Positions 8,383 to 22,207 of a DNA stretch of 64,000 nucleotides are shown here, one piece after another (the first letter of the stretch is position 1; the number at the start of each line of letters is the position of its first letter). The translations under genes were made by a program, and so were the position numbers. The notes under the pieces are model-generated. The model ran no database searches. It was given only the letters and a program-made list of their open reading frames with translations, and was not told where the DNA came from. Location of the stretch: assembly GCA_003049485.1 (NCBI GenBank), contig PYST01000012.1, positions 128,682 through 192,681 on the forward strand, in the 5' to 3' direction. The DNA is from Ophioceras dolichostomum. Its lineage: Eukaryota; Ascomycota; Sordariomycetes; Magnaporthales; Ophioceraceae.

Positions 8383-10757
8383 ATGCCGCCACCACTCTCC
8401 GCGCTAGATCCCGTGATAAAACGGTAGCATACCTGGAGAAAAAGCACATATTGTTGTTCGCCGATAGCCTCGCGGAAACCCCTGGCCCTGTCTCTTACGT
8501 TGCACCAGCCATACCAAGTCGCGTGGCTTATTGGGGTAGCGCACGGGCCAGTCACGTGGTGCGGCACGGGCCAGTCAGACTCCGAATTGCTCGCGATCCT
8601 GAGCCCGAGATCTTCAGTAGGAAGCTGTCAGCTATGCCCAAAGCCACATGCAACCCTGGGCAAGCTGAAATGTTGTCTGGGATGCCCCGTGCGTTTGTGA
8701 CTGACAGGAGCGTGCGTCTTGCAGCTTGCCGCCTGCACGTATTCCGTACTAGCCCGCTCGTGCATGCTCAACACCAGACGCGGGGTCCTAGTTCATATAT
8801 AGAGCCCCTTAAAGATGCGTTTGTGGCTCGTCGACCACGAGGCAAGTCTTGGGAGGCGTGGGATGGTGAAGAGCATGAGGACGTGATGGGATGGAACGGG
8901 GCAGATGGGATGAGGCAGCCATGGGTCGTGAAAATATTCGAAGCTGGCGATTAATTTCCACGGACGGGAGTCGTTGTGTAACAGAAGGAAGAGCGAAGTT
9001 ATTCCTGAAGCTTATTAGAATGTTGACGCTTCCGCTTCCGCTTCCGGCATCCTTTCCTAGGTATTTCCTTTTGGACCTGATGGAATAATACCCCAGGCCT
9101 GATGAGATACAAACAACAGCCTCCTCCACCCGATGAATACGGACGAAGGAAATCAAGCGTGAAGAAGGAGCCGAATAGTAATATTCTCTCCATGAAATGG
9201 GCCGGTACTCGTATGCTGCGCCGCTGTGGTTGCAACTTTTTGGCTTTGGAAGGCCAACGTGAAAGGCCAGGATCCCACTCCTTTCGGGGATTCTCAAGTC
9301 GCCCAACCCAACGTCGCTTGCAAGACTCGCAAGTAGGAACATCATCATCAATCATTTCTCCTTGCAGCAGTCGCATCAATCACAGAAGGGTTGCACTGCA
9401 CCACCACAGCACACTGCACGGTCTTCCTGATGCTCCGTTTCCTGTTACCCCTGATGTGTCAAGTGCAGTCAAGGGGTCCCCGGGCTAAACCAGTTTCAGA
9501 AGAACCACCACCCGGACCGACACCCACACGACGCTTGACTGCTTATTTGCTAGCCTCCAGATCGCTTGCTTGATTGCTTGCTTGCTGTTTGTTTGGTCGC
9601 CTTTATCGATCTATGTGGTGGGCGTCCCCCCGCTGTTGGAAGTTTGGTCGTGCGTGTGAACTGTGGGCGTACAAGTGGGCAGCCTGCCACTTTTTCGCAA
9701 TTGCCGGCTGCAGACCAGCGACTAACCATTGCCCATTAACTGGGGGACAGCAGGCAAATCGCAGGCAAACGACCGTTGTGGTGTATTTCGCGAATTTGGG
9801 GTCAAATTTGCTTCTTCCTCCTTTTTTATTGTTCCCGCTCGAAACGAAACAAAAACGACACCGTCGATATTTGACGTATTCAAGAAATTCGGCGCGCCAG
9901 CGAGCCGCTTTCCGGTGTCCACACTGAAGTCCACCTGCGGTTTCCCATTGCACGCTGATTGGGCTTTTTGGGTTCTGGTGGTTGATGAGCTTCTGAACCG
10001 AGCCCGAACCAGATTGGATTGGCGCCTATCAGAGATTCCAGGGGCGGGGTGGAATACCTATAGTACTGCGACCACCACAAAGGAACAAGAGCCACAAGAA
10101 CCAGAACGACATCGGTCGATCGACTGGAACTTTCTCGTCCGCTCTATATGTGTTTGATACAAGACAGGCAAACACCAGCCAAACTCAAATCCGGACGGAG
10201 CGAGGGTATGTCCCAAGATCCCAAGGTCGCGTTGTCCATGGCCTCTGGTCCCTCTTGGCCGTCCCCTTCCATGCCTTGCGCTGATGCAAAACTCCGGGGA
10301 GTCCCTAAACAGACCCGTTTATGCAGAACTTCGCTGCTCCACCAGGAGGAAGAAAGGCCACCGCAACTTCCACGCCGCCGAACACCACGACTGGCCTAGA
10401 ACCTGCCTACCAAACAACCTCATTCCCAGCTCCAGGTCCAGCGGACGAGCCGCCAGAGGGGTCATGATGCTATCAGCCTTGCTTCTGAGACAGCCATCGC
10501 ATTGATCGCATCGATCCACCCCCCAGCTCATCCACTCCTCCCACTCCCTCACCCATGCCAGGCCCAGCGGCCCAGTCGCCGCCCATTCCCCCAGCAGACG
10601 ACGACGCCCTGCTGAGAGAGCCATCCACGAATACCGATCCTGATTGGGGAGCGCTCTTCCCCCAGCGAGCCACGTTCTGAGCGCGGGCGCCGAGGACGGA
10701 CGGCGACAAAGTGTTTCAACGCATTATTATCCCCGCGAGAGTCGCCAAGCCGCCACC
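8383..10757. other. Intergenic, formin upstream region
   Basis: No gene supported. It contains a 14-bp direct repeat (GCACGGGCCAGTCA, at 8540 and 8563), a short CTTCCG-type hexanucleotide run near 9029-9048 and TTGCTTGC-type runs near 9565-9595. The last kilobase is presumably the promoter and 5' leader of the formin. ORFs here are short or mirror each other on both strands. Confidence 0.4.
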
Positions 10758-13700
10758 ATGTCTTCTTCCGACAAGTCTCGGCAGTCCTCAGGAGGCAAGT
10801 CGTTCTTCTCCAGGAGCAAACACAAGGACAAGAGAAACACCAGCGACGACAGCACCGGCCGATACCTCCCGGCCGGTGACAACGATGCGAGCTCCATAAC
10901 ATCGCGCGCCTCGCGACACGCCCGAGACTCGTCGGTAATATCGATCGATAGCCCCTATTCCCCAGATCAAGGGTACAACCAGATGGCCGGAGTGATGTCG
11001 ACCATTCCATACGAGAGCATACAGGCCGACCGCCGGTCGCCGATCCCCGTCGACTACCTCCCCAAGGCCGACCAGATGCCCGTGCGGCGGGAGCCTCTCC
11101 CTCACCAACTCAACAAATCCACATCCGACTTCCACCAATATCCATCCTTCGACCCTTCGGCGATGTACGCGGCCGGGGCCGGGGGCTCCCACCTGTCGGT
11201 GGCGAATTCCCGGCCTCCTCCCGGTGCCTCAAACATCACGATGGCGTCCACTGGGCGCCAGACACAGTTCCAGCAATGGGGCCCGGACCGTGGTCGGGAC
11301 GGTCGGGACAGCAATGGCTACCCGGCGTCCGGTACAAATGGCTCCTCCTCCAAATACAACTCGTACAATCACTCCGGAGGTCGCAGCTCGGCAGACCAGT
11401 CCAGCATCTTCTCAGGTAATTCCGGATCGCCCACCCATTATCAGGCCCAATCCAAGGCGAACCCTCGCTCATCACACACAGCAGGCCTGCCAAGCGCATC
11501 GTCGCAGAGCTCCTACCCGGTACAATCGCCAAGGGAATCGCACCGCTTAACCAAGTTTCCTCCTGGGAGCTCACCTAACCCGTCCAACTCCCACGATGGC
11601 TTCTACTTCCCGAAACCCGAGAACGAGGAGGTGATCGAGCAGATGTTCCTCGCCTTGATGCAGAAGCGCGGCTGGCATAATCTTCCCGAGCAGGCCAGAC
11701 GACAGATGATCGCCTACCCGTCGGCGAAGAAATGGACGCTGATCTACCAGGACCGACTCACCGAATGGCAGGGAGAGCGGAGGCGGCGGGCGACGGCCAA
11801 GGTCGGGCAGTACCAGAACTTCGACGTGACCACGTTCTCGGACGAGGAAGGGTCGCCCGAATGGTACGTGCGCAAGGTCATGGATAACAGCCTGGACTCC
11901 AAGGGGCTCGGTAGCCTCGAGGTCAACCTGCGGACGCAGCAGATCGGATGGGTTAGGCGCTTTATCGAGTGCCAGGGCCAGGTGGCCCTGACCAATGTGC
12001 TCATGAAGATCAACCGTAAGACGAAGCTGGGCCCGGCGGCGCCAGACAGCGGCAAGGGCGATAAGAACCTGGACCGCGAGTACGACATCGTCAAGTGCCT
12101 CAAGGCGCTGATGAACAACAAGTTCGGGGCTGACGATGCGCTCGCGCACCAGGGCGTCATGGTGGCGCTCGCGACATCGCTCATCTCAACGCGGCTGACC
12201 ACGCGCAAGCTGGTCAGCGAGGTGTTGACCTTCCTGTGCCACTGGGCCGACGGGCAGGGTCACCTCAAGGTGATCCAGGCGATGGACTACTGCAAGAACC
12301 AGCAAGGGGAGAACGGCCGGTTCGACGCCTGGATGAGGCTGGTCGAGGTCACGGTTGACGGCCGCGGCAAGATGGGCAGCCTCGTCGGCGCTAGCGACGA
12401 GGTGCGAAGCGGCGGCATCGGCATGGAGAACCTCCTGATGGAGTACGCCGTGGCAACGCTCATCCTGATCAACATGATGGTCGACGCGCCCGAGAAGGAC
12501 CTGCAGATGCGGGTGCACATCCGCGCCCAGTTCACGGCCTGCGGCATCAAGCGCATCCTGACCAAGATGGAGGCCTTCCAGTACGAGCTGATCGACAAGC
12601 AGATCGAGCGGTTCCGCACCAACGAGGCCATCGACTACGAGGACATGCTGGATCGCGAGAACAGCAGCATCAAGGACAGCATCGAGGGCGATGTCAAGGA
12701 CCTGAACGACCCCGTGCAGATCGTCGACGCCATCCAGTCCCGCCTGCAGGGCACTAAGACGCAAGACTACTTCGTGTCGGCTCTGCAGCACCTACTGCTT
12801 ATCCGCGAGAACGACAGCGAAGAGCGACTACGAATGTTCCAGCTCGTCGACTCCATGCTCAGCTACGTGGCCATGGACCGGCGCCTTCCGGACATGGACC
12901 TGAAGCAGAGCCTGAACTTCACCGTCCAGAGCCTGATGGACAAGCTGCACACCGACTCTGAGGCGCGCCAAGCCCTAGACGAGGCCACCGAAGCGCGGCA
13001 GATAGCGGACGCCGCCATGGCCGAGCGGGACGAGATGCGCGCCCGCCTCGAGCTCGGCGCTGATGGTCTGGTGGCCAAGCTCCAGAAGCAGCTAGACGAG
13101 CAGGCCCGCTTCATCGCGGCCCAGCGCCGGCAGGCCGAGGGCCTCAAGTCGGAGCTAGACAACCTGCAGACCATCCGCGCGAAGGAGGCCCAGCGCTACG
13201 AGCTAGAGACCCGTGAGCTGTATCTTATGCTGCGTGATGCGCAGGATGTCGCGGCATCGGCTGCGGTCAAGAGCAAGACCGGCGCAGCAGCTCCGGGCGG
13301 GGCCGGTGCGGACGGTTCGACCATCGATGAGGATGCGATCCGCCAGCAGGGCATCCTGGATCGAGAGCGCCTTTTAGGCCGCCTAGCAATGCAGATCGAG
13401 CGGCAGAAGACCCAATTCAAACTCGAGGGCCGGGTCTGGGGCGACGCCGTGGGTCCCTCGGACAGGTTACGTGCTCTCCGCGAGGAGATGGACGGTTACG
13501 GGGACGACGAAGGCGGCGCAACCACGGGCGACGGCGAGGGCAGGTTGGGTCCCGGCGCAGCGAACAGGGACTTCACAAACAGCGTGCTTGGCAGCGTCAG
13601 ACGCCAGACCAAGACGCCACGCCCACGTTTCAACGAGAACGGCGAGGAAATCCCAGAAGAGGAGGACGAGGACGGCGTCGTCTACGAGAAGCCGCGGGTG

Positions 13701-16269
13701 GTCGAGATCAGGAGGCCAGTTATCGACCCGAAGCAGCAGACCGGGTTGCTCAACGAGATCGCCGGCAAGGTCAAGCGCTACGACGGCAGCGACTCGGAAG
13801 ATGGCGACGGCGTCACGACCGGCCCTTCGCATCCTAGCCTCGAGTCTCAGTCTCCCGTCACGCCCATGGATCACGAACCACCAAAGATCAAGGTCACTGC
13901 CGCCGGCGGTGCTCCAGCTCCACCACCACCTCCACCACCGCCACCATTGCCCGGACAGCTCCCGGGAGCTCCTCCACCACCACCGCCGCCTCCTCCTCTA
14001 CCTGGCCAGCTTCCCGGCGCTCCACCCCCACCCCCGCCTCCGCCTCCCTTACCCGGGGCGAAGGGCATGCCTCCTCCTCCCCCTCCCCCTCCTCCATTGC
14101 CAGGGGCCAAGGGCATGCCGCCCCCGCCGCCTCCTCCAATGCCCGGTGCTATGTCTGGCCACTTCCTGGCGCAGCAGCAGACCTTCACCGCTACTCCCGG
14201 TATTGGCCTCCCCGTTGTGCGGCCAAAGAAGAAGCTCAAGGCGCTCCACTGGGACAAGGTCGATGCCCCATCAACTACTCACTGGGCCGCGCATACGCCG
14301 TCTGCTGAGGAGCGCGAGGAGAAGTACATGGAGCTCAGCCGGAAGGGCATTCTCGACGAGGTCGAGAAGCTGTTCATGGCTAAAGAAGCCAAGATACTTG
14401 GCGGCAAGGGCAGTGGCAAGAAGGACGACAAGAAGCAAATTATCCAAACAGATTTGCGTAAAGCCTATGGTGAGTTTTTTGCTAAACCTATTATTGAACA
14501 TAACCTCGTATTGTTGAGCCTGGCGACTGGCGACTGGCGACTGGCAACGGAAAGCTGACACAAACTGCTGCAAAATAGAAATTGCCTTCGCCAAGTTCTC
14601 GTCGTACTCCGTTGAAAAGATTGTCCAGATCATCATCCACTGCGACAAGGAGGTGCTCGATAACAACGTTGTCATGGACTTCCTCCAGAAGGACGACCTG
14701 TGTAACATTTCGGAGAACACGCGGAAGCTTATGGCGCCGTACAGCAAAGACTGGACGGGTCCCAAGGCCATGGAGGAGAACCGCGAGCAGGACCCATCAG
14801 AACTGACGCGCCAGGACCAGATCTTCCTGTACACCGCGTTCGAGCTCAATCACTACTGGAAGAGCCGTATGCGGGCGCTGGCGCTGACTCGCAGCTTCGA
14901 AGCCGACTACGATGAGATCTCAGAGAAGATCCGGCAGGTTGTGGCGGTGTCGGAGTCGCTGCGAGACTCGGTGTCGTTGATGAACGTGCTGGGTCTGATC
15001 CTGGATATCGGCAACTACATGAACGATGCGAACAAGCAGGCGCGCGGCTTCAAGCTGAGCTCGCTCGCGCGTCTCGGCATGGTCAAGGACGACAAGAACG
15101 AGTCGACGCTGGCCGACCTGGTCGAGCGCATCGTGCGCCAGCAATACCCGGAGTGGGAGGCGTTTGCGGACGACATCTCAGGGGTCATCACGGCGCAAAA
15201 GGTCAACATCGAGCAGCTGCAGACCGACGCCAAGAAATACGTCGACAACATCCGCAACGTGCAGTCCTCCCTGGACTCGGGCAAGCTGTCAGACCCCAAG
15301 CAGTTCCACCCCCAGGACCGCGTGTCGCAGGTGGTGCAGCGCTGCATGAAGGACGCCCGCCGGAAGGCCGAGCAGATGTCGCTGTACCTCGAGGAGATGG
15401 TGAGGACGTACGACGACATCATGACCTTCTACGGCGAGGACCCGGCCGACGACAACGCGCGCCGCGACTTCTTCGCGAAGCTGGCGCTCTTCATCACGGA
15501 GTGGAAGAAGTCGCGCGAGAAGAACGTGACGATGGAGGAGACGCGGCGCCGCAACGAGGCGAGCATGAAGCGCAAGCACGCCGCGCAGCTGAAGGTCGCC
15601 GCGGCGGCCGGCGCCGCGGGCGCGGGCGCGGACGGCGCCATGCCCAGCCCGACCAGCGCGGGGGCGATGGACACGCTGCTCGAGAAGCTGCGCGCGGCCG
15701 CGCCGCAGACCAGGGACCAGAGAGACCGCCGCAGGAGGGCAAGGCTCAAGGACAGGCATCAGGTGCGCGTCGCGTCCGGGCAGAAGATCCCGGACCTCAA
15801 CGAGATACCCGAGATCGAGGCGGGCCTGCAGACGTCGAGGAGCGTGGGCACCGACGACGACGTCAACAACAACGGAAACGGGAACAACCCGCTCAGCCCC
15901 AGCAGCACCACCACCGGGGGAGGCCTCGCCTCTCCAAGGGAGGGCGACGGCGGGGCTACTCCCTCATCCATCGGGGGGGCCGGCGACGAAAACGACGTGG
16001 CGCAGCGCGCGGCTCTGCTCCTGCAGGGCATGCGCGACGGCGTCGAGGGCCCGGAGGACGCGGAGAAGCGCGAGAGCATGCGCCGCGCGAGGAGGCAGAC
16101 CGCCGAGGACGAGCGGCGCGCCCGCAGGAGGAGGAGGGAGAAGACCGGGTCTACGCAGGCGGATCCGACGGCGTCGGCGTCGGCGGCCGCGTCGACGAAG
16201 GGTGCCGACGACGATGCGCCCGATGTGCCTGATCTGCCGACACCTGTTACGGCAGGGGAAGAAACCTAG
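10758..16269 (+). CDS. BNI1: Formin Bni1/SepA (Diaphanous-related)
   Basis: Nucleates and elongates unbranched actin filaments at hyphal tips and septa. The first ATG is at 10758 in an ideal context (GCCACCATGT). Exons 10758-14469 and 14579-16269 join in frame to 1800 aa. Order: Ser-rich N-terminus; GTPase-binding/FH3 region from about residue 287 to 650; coiled coil about 735-825; FH1 about 1050-1131 with five polyproline tracts broken by LPGQLPGA or LPGAKGM; FH2 from about 1156 (RPKKKLKALHWDKVD) to about 1580; and a DAD near 1600-1630 (MDTLLEKLRAAA followed by a basic run). The intron cuts inside FH2 (YG|E). GBD plus DAD imply Rho-GTPase relief of autoinhibition. The highly charged C-terminus after DAD is low complexity. 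Length fits the fungal family. Confidence 0.95.
14521..14548 (+). repeat. 7-bp tandem repeat inside the formin intron
   Basis: TGGCGAC is repeated three times and followed by a TGGCAAC variant, wholly inside the 109-bp intron (14470-14578) that splits FH2. Likely slippage. Confidence 0.8.
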
Positions 16270-17671
16270 ATGTAGAAAGGGATGGGGGGGAAAAGAAGAA
16301 GAAAAATGATAGGAGGGAAATTAAACTGAGTGGAACTTTTCGTCGCGGGTTTCTTGGTTATTACTTGTTCGTCGGGCTCGAATGGAACGATAGGAAGCAT
16401 AGCGAGAGAAAGAAGCAGAAGGAGACGGACGCAAAAGGGGGCGACTTCAGTTCTCCTGGTAAAGTAAGATAATCATTGGGTGGCAGGCAGGCAGGCATTC
16501 TTTTCTTCTGTTTCTGAACAGCAACAACTACCACTGCATCTATCTGGTACTTTATCTTATCATACCTTACATAATGTTTACTGCACTCGAGGTTGAACTT
16601 TCTTTTTTCCTTCTCTTGTTTTGATGTCTTGGGGGATGGGTAGAAGGCAGGTAGAGGAAGGCAAGGCACAGAGAGAGGGAAAGAGGCCCGCTCACGCGCT
16701 ACTGACTCGAGAATTGGGAAATTTACAGCTACTGGTCATATCTTTGGAGCATCGAGAACTACGTAGAGGTTAAGTCAGTTGTAAAAGCAGCTATCATCAG
16801 CCAGCCGTGCAGAATGAAGGGCAGAAGCTTGAAGTTTGGTCCTCGTCAGACCACCGGTTCCTTAGGCCCGGTCCCCGGCCATAATTTCGCCGTCCGGTTC
16901 AGTTCCGACCCGTCCCCATTGCTGCTGCCGCTCTCGGATCACGCTTCATCCTCTGTCTCTCCCCCGCTCAATATTAACCGGCGACAATAGCCCGCAACGT
17001 CACCTGCAAGAACTTGCAAGGAATTACACCCCAATTTTGGGAAAGCCGAGAAACTAAGCAACTCCTCAGGAACCCCCTCATCCTCTGCTTAACACACACC
17101 CCACGAAGCCCCAACGCCCCAGTCCACTATCCACTGACTGACGCCCAAACAGGACGGGAACATGAATCTGCCAGAGGGCTCCACCGAGCTTGGCTGCTTC
17201 TCCTGCCGGAGCATCAGCAAGCGAGAGGGTTTGGTCGATCGACCGACCCGAACAGAGCGGCTCAGGGAAACTCGAGTGGGAATTGGCGTACTAATATGAG
17301 GGATCTAAGCCCGCCCCTCTCCGTTATGAACCACTACTGGGTGTCTCGTGAACCTGTTGTTCTCTGATCTTCACTGCGGGTGGCCAATCAACAAACATTA
17401 CTTGTGGGAATAGCTTCATTGACTATCTCCGTTGCCCCTCATCGGTCAGTTATAGCCGGAGCAGACAGAAGCTGGGAGCCAAAGCTGAACAGCTCGCCCT
17501 CGTTGCCTAAGTACCTACCTACCCTACCTTTTGGCCATACCCCCCTGGATGTCACTGCTCAGTCTAGCCATCTTCGACCTAGAAACTAAAGAAAAAAAGC
17601 CAGGGAAAAGTCAAAGGAGATAGACAAATACAACAAAGTAAAAATAGAAGAAGAAGAAAAAGCCAACCACC
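16270..17671. other. Intergenic, 1.4 kb
   Basis: Formin 3' flank followed by the upstream region of the DUF2264 gene. The last 80 bp before 17672 are A-rich (AAAGAAAAAAAG, GAAGAAGAAGAAAAAG), as expected of a fungal 5' leader. No gene or hairpin of note. Confidence 0.4.
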
Positions 17672-20331
17672 ATGACTTTGCCAGCCAAAACCGGCCTCGT
17701 CCTAGGCTACGACGGCATCCACCCCTTCAGCGCCGTCCCCCTCACCGACCGCTCCTCCGTCCAACAGCTCCTCCGCACGCTCCTCGACCCGCTCGAGCCG
17801 TTCTTCTCCCCGGGAAAAGCCCGCGTGCGCTGCCCCGGAGCGACGGCCGTGCGCTTCGACCAGGCCGCCTCCGAGGTGGAAGGGATTTGCCGCCCGCTCT
17901 GGGGGCTCGCGTGCCTGCTCGCGGGAGGAGGGAAATACCACGGCACGGGGTGGTGGGTCGAGGGCTTGAAGGCTGGGACGGACCCGGATCACCCGGAGTA
18001 CTGGGGGCGGCCGCGCGATAACGACCAGAGGATGGTGGAGATGTGCCCGTTGGGGTTCGCGCTGGCGGTGGCGCCGGTGTTTTGGGAGGAGATGGGGGGG
18101 AGGGAGAGGGGGAATGTTGAGAGGTGGTTGGGGAATTCGATTAATGAGAAGAAGTGAGTTTTCTTTTCCTTTCCCTGGTTGCATTTGATGCTTCGCTTCC
18201 TTGCCTCGAGATAGGGGGCATGCGAACATCGAGGGAAGGCTGGAACAGACCCAACGCTAATATTCTTCTTACCTCTGTTCACTAGCATGCCCAACACGAA
18301 CTGGCTGTGGTTCAGAGTGTTCGCCAACTTGGGCCTGAAGAAGAACGGTGGCAAGTTCTCGCAGGAGCGGCTGGACAGCGATATCGAGCACCTGAACACG
18401 TTCTATCGCGGCGATGGCTGGTCTAACGACGGGCCGGAGGGGATTCATCGTGAGTTTATTTACCCTGCTCTCTCCTGGACCTGACCCTCTCCCTTTTCCT
18501 TCCTCATTCCTATTCGCAGCACTCCTGGATCACTCTCTTCCTTCCCTCTTCCCTCTCACCCTCCTCCTCCTCAAAACTGACCAGATTCCTCCTTCCCACC
18601 TGCAGAAATGGACTACTACTCCTCCAGCTTCGCGATCCACTTCCTCCAGCTCCTCTACGCCAAGCTCGCCGGCGACGAGGACCCCGAGAGGGCGGCCGAG
18701 TTCCGCAAACGCGCGCAGCTCGCGGCCCTGGACCTCATCCACTACTACGACGACGAGGGCCGGTCGATCCCGTTCGGCCGCAGCGTCGGCTACCGGTTCG
18801 CCATGGTGTCGTTCTGGGGCGCCCTGGCCTACGCCGACGTCGAGCTGCCGGCCCCGCTGACCTGGGGCATGGTGAAGGGCGTGGTCATGCGACACCTGCG
18901 GTGGTGGCAGACGCAGCATGCTATTTGGAGCCCTAGCGGTACGCTAACGATCGGGTATTCGTATCCGAATATGTATGTAAGTAGTATGGAGGCTTTACGG
19001 TCTCCTCTCTCGTCCTTGGCTACGTATGGATCGGGGTAGATGGACTTTAGGGTGTGCCGAGATATTCGCGAGTTTTCCGACTAGCTGACTTGACCGCTGC
19101 AGATGGCCGAGAACTATAACAGTCCCGGCAGCCCGGTGAGTACTTTTACCCCCGACCGTTCTTGATTCTGTCTGTTCACCACTGACGTGTATCTGTCTGG
19201 GGCCAGTACTGGGCCTGTCTGGCCTTCATCTGTCTCGCCGTGCCCGAGACGCACCCATTCTGGACGTCTAAGGAGGAGTTCCCTGGCGACCTGATCCCCA
19301 AGGTCAAGGCACTGAAGCATCCAGGCCATATCACAAGGTACGAGGACTGCTCTCCAAAAGGCAGACGCCACATCTTCTTGAAACCAATGAAACTTGTAGC
19401 AACAACAACACCTCCTGACCCAGACCTGACATATGACCCCCACACCCACAGCTACCTCGGCGGCCACTGCATGCTCCTCTCCTCCGGCCAGGCGTGCAGC
19501 TACCCCATGAAAGGCACGCACGCCAAGTACGGCTCCTTCGCGTACTCCTCCGCCTTCGCCTACTCCGTCCCGCCAGGCCTTTTTACTCTCGAGCAGTACG
19601 CCTTGGCCTCGCAGCTAGGCCTATCTGACGACGGCGGTGAGTTCTGGAAGACGCGCCGACTCTCCGAGTACGCGGCCGTCGAGCAGCGCGGTGATGGAGA
19701 CGATACAACAACCCCGGTGCTCGTCTCGGTCTGGAAGCCCTTCCCCGACGTACCCGTACGCACCACGCTCGTGCCCCCCGCCGAGGCTACGCCGAACTGG
19801 CACCTGCGCGTGCACCGCGTCGGACCCGCAGGCAGGGAGGTGATGACGGCGGACGGCGCGTTCGCGATCCGCAACGAGACGGAGCCGCACGGCAGGTACC
19901 TGGGCGAGTACGACTGGGCGGAGCCGGGGAGGGAAGGCACGTTCCCGCGCATCATCGGGAACTACGACGTCAGCTCGCCGGCGGGGTGGGCGAGGGGGAG
20001 GGAGGGCGCGTTTGCTGTTTCGGAGGTGGCGGGTGCGGTGGGGATACGCGCGCTGGAGCCTACCACTATCGGGACGTCTTCTGGGGCAGGAGGGGCTGAG
20101 GAGGAGCGCGGCGCGATGCTGGTCAACGCGGACCCGAACTCGAATTTGGTCGAGAGCAGGACGGTGATACCGACGCTGCAGCATACGGTGCGGAAGGGGG
20201 AGACGGCCTGGTACGTCACGGCTGTGTATGCTAAACCGGCGAGGAAGGGGGTGATGGTCGAGGAGTTCCTGAGTGGCTGGAACGAGGTGCCTGAACTGCC
20301 GGCGTGGTTGAAGGGTGAGATGGGGATTTGA
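17672..20331 (+). CDS. DUF2264-family protein (putative glycoside hydrolase-like)
   Basis: Six exons, all joined by GT-AG introns in phase: 17672-18153, 18286-18449, 18606-18976, 19103-19135, 19207-19337 and 19452-20331, giving 686 aa. Exon 4 is only 33 nt (MAENYNSPGSP). The order of motifs matches the DUF2264 family: GLACLLAGGG and Trp-rich helices near the start, NMPNTNWLWFRVFANLGL, YYSSSFAIHFLQLLYAKL, then WWQTQHAIWSPSGTLTIGY, and a C-terminal beta-rich half. The family has an alpha/alpha-barrel fold and is linked to carbohydrate-active enzymes by sequence; a substrate cannot be read from the sequence. There is no signal peptide (MTLPAKTGLVLGYDG), so the protein is probably cytosolic. Confidence 0.85.
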
Positions 20332-20783
20332 GGAGATCAGGTAGGTAGGTCACTTGAGTCTTTAGGTGTGACCGCCGAGGTGCTCCCGAATAGGTCCCTA
20401 AATTGCCTGTATGAGTCTGTCTACTTACATAGCCTCGAGGAGGTTCCGATGATAAAGTATTGATCCCCTATCAATCTCGTCGATGTTAAATCGACGTTAT
20501 CCAAAGGTTTTGCTTTGCTTTTATTCCCGCTCAAATACGCCATCCATCCCCCCTTTCCAGTATTCATCAGCGGCTGCAGGTAGATATAAAACCAAATCTC
20601 CTGTGTGATAAAACAAAATTGCAGCCCAGGTCGTTGCGAGATTCCCTACCCCCATTTTGTTGCATGGTTTTATAAACCCCATGTCAGTAGCTCCTTCGCC
20701 CACATGCATCTGGTTTTGCAGCATGTTTCTCAGTGTCTTTTCCCCCCCGCATGTCCCGCGCCCATCGCAAGCCGAAAAAAGGC
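20332..20783. other. Convergent intergenic spacer
   Basis: 450 bp between the stops of the DUF2264 gene and phosphoserine aminotransferase. It holds both 3' ends; no other feature seen. Confidence 0.5.
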
Positions 20784-22207
20784 CTATTTCTTCGTCGCAA
20801 AGGCATCAATGAATTTGGCCAGCTTCTCCGCCCCAGCGAGCGGGATGGAGTTGTAGCTGCTGGCGCGGATGCCGCCGACGCTGCGGTGGCCCTTCAGGCC
20901 CGTGAGGTTCTGGGCGGCGGCCTCCTTGAGGAAGGCCTTCTCGGCCGCGTCCGTGTCGCCGCCCTTGACCACGCGGAAGCAGATGTTCATGCGCGACCGG
21001 GCCGGGCGGTCGGGCACGATGCGGTACGAGGCCGGGTGCGACTCCAGCGCGCCGTAGATCAGCGCCGCCTTCTGCGCCGACACGGCCTCCTGGCCCTCGA
21101 CCTTGTCGTCGGGGTAGGTGGCCAGTAGCTTCTTGAGCACCTGGCCCGCGATGTAGACGCTGGAGGTTCGTGGGCGGGTGGGGAATTGGGAAATTCAGAG
21201 TCAGTGAGTGCTGCGTAAAGTACTAGGGGAGAGAAGGAAGGAAGCGAAGTTGGCTGTTGATAAGAACCTGAGGAGGGGGGCTGTCTGGGGCACACTCACT
21301 CAAATATGCTCAAGGTGTTGTACAAGCTGTTATTCTTGGCGATGGTCTCGTATGACAGAACGATAGGGCCGATAGGGAGACCTAGCTTGCGCAGCAGAGA
21401 CGCGGGCGGCTGCGGAGCGAGCAGCGACTTCCTGACCACGGCAACCGTCACTCCCGTGGAGCCCAGGTTCTTCTGGGCGCCGAAGAACAGGACGGAGAAG
21501 TTGCGTACGGGAATGCGCCGCGACAGGATGTTGCTGGACATGTCTGCCACGACGATCGGGCCGGAGCCGTCGGCCGCCGGCTTCAGCGCCTCGGGGAAGC
21601 TGGGGAACTCGACGCCGTCGACCGTCTCGTTGTCGCAGTAGTACACCAGCGCCGCGTCCTTGGACAGCTTCCAGTCGGACTCGGGCGGGATGCGGCCGAA
21701 CTTGCCGTTGCCGCCCTCGGCCACCTTGCGCGCGTCCGCCACCAGGTTGACGTGCTCGGGCCCGACGAGCCGCTGCGCCTCCTGGTAGGCCTTGAGCGAC
21801 CACCCGCCAGTCACCACGTAGTCGAGCCTGAGCTGCTCGGCGACGAGGGGCTGCAGCGCCGCGGCCACGGCGGCCTCGTCGGCGCTGTCGGTCAGGCCGG
21901 CCGCGGCGCGCTGGCGCATCACCCAGCAGCCGACCAGGTTGTACACCACGGCGGCGAACTCGCCGGTGCCCCCGGCCTGCATGAAGAGCACCTCGTACTC
22001 GTCCGTGGGGATGTCGAGGTAGGCGGCCAGGTCGGCCTTGGCCTCGTTGATGATGTTGGTGGCCAGCTCGGACCGGTGGCTGTGCTCCGCGATGCCTAGC
22101 CCCGTGCCCTGGTAGTCCAGGAGGGCCTGGGCCGCCTTCTCGAGCACGTCCGTGGGCAGCGCCGCCGGCCCGGCCCCGAAGTATGTGATGTCTGCCCTGG
22201 TCGGCAT
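20784..22207 (-). CDS. SER1: Phosphoserine aminotransferase
   Basis: PLP enzyme that converts 3-phosphohydroxypyruvate and glutamate to phosphoserine, the second step of serine synthesis; cytosolic. Two exons, 22207-21300 and 21159-20784, join in phase as NTLSIFDVYIAGQVLKKL to give 427 aa, the normal length. Signatures: FGAGPAALPTDVLEKA at the N-terminus, the substrate loop HRS near residue 45, FMQAGGTGEFAAV, and the PLP lysine K246 in FFGAQKNLGSTG. The C-terminal part has RSRMNICFRV and GHRSVGGIRASSYN, typical of the family. The intron is 140 bp. All key residues are present. Confidence 0.95.

Noticed and set aside
10644..10757. Extension of the formin frame upstream of 10758
   Set aside because: The upstream initiator would be TTG, and the first ATG at 10758 has an ideal context and a family-like N-terminus.
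13871..14257. Minus-strand ORF with long Gly runs opposite the formin FH1 region
   Set aside because: It is the mirror of polyproline codons and has no signature of its own.
15153..16232. 359-codon plus-strand frame inside formin exon 2
   Set aside because: Arg/Gly/His-rich out-of-frame reading over the FH2-DAD region.
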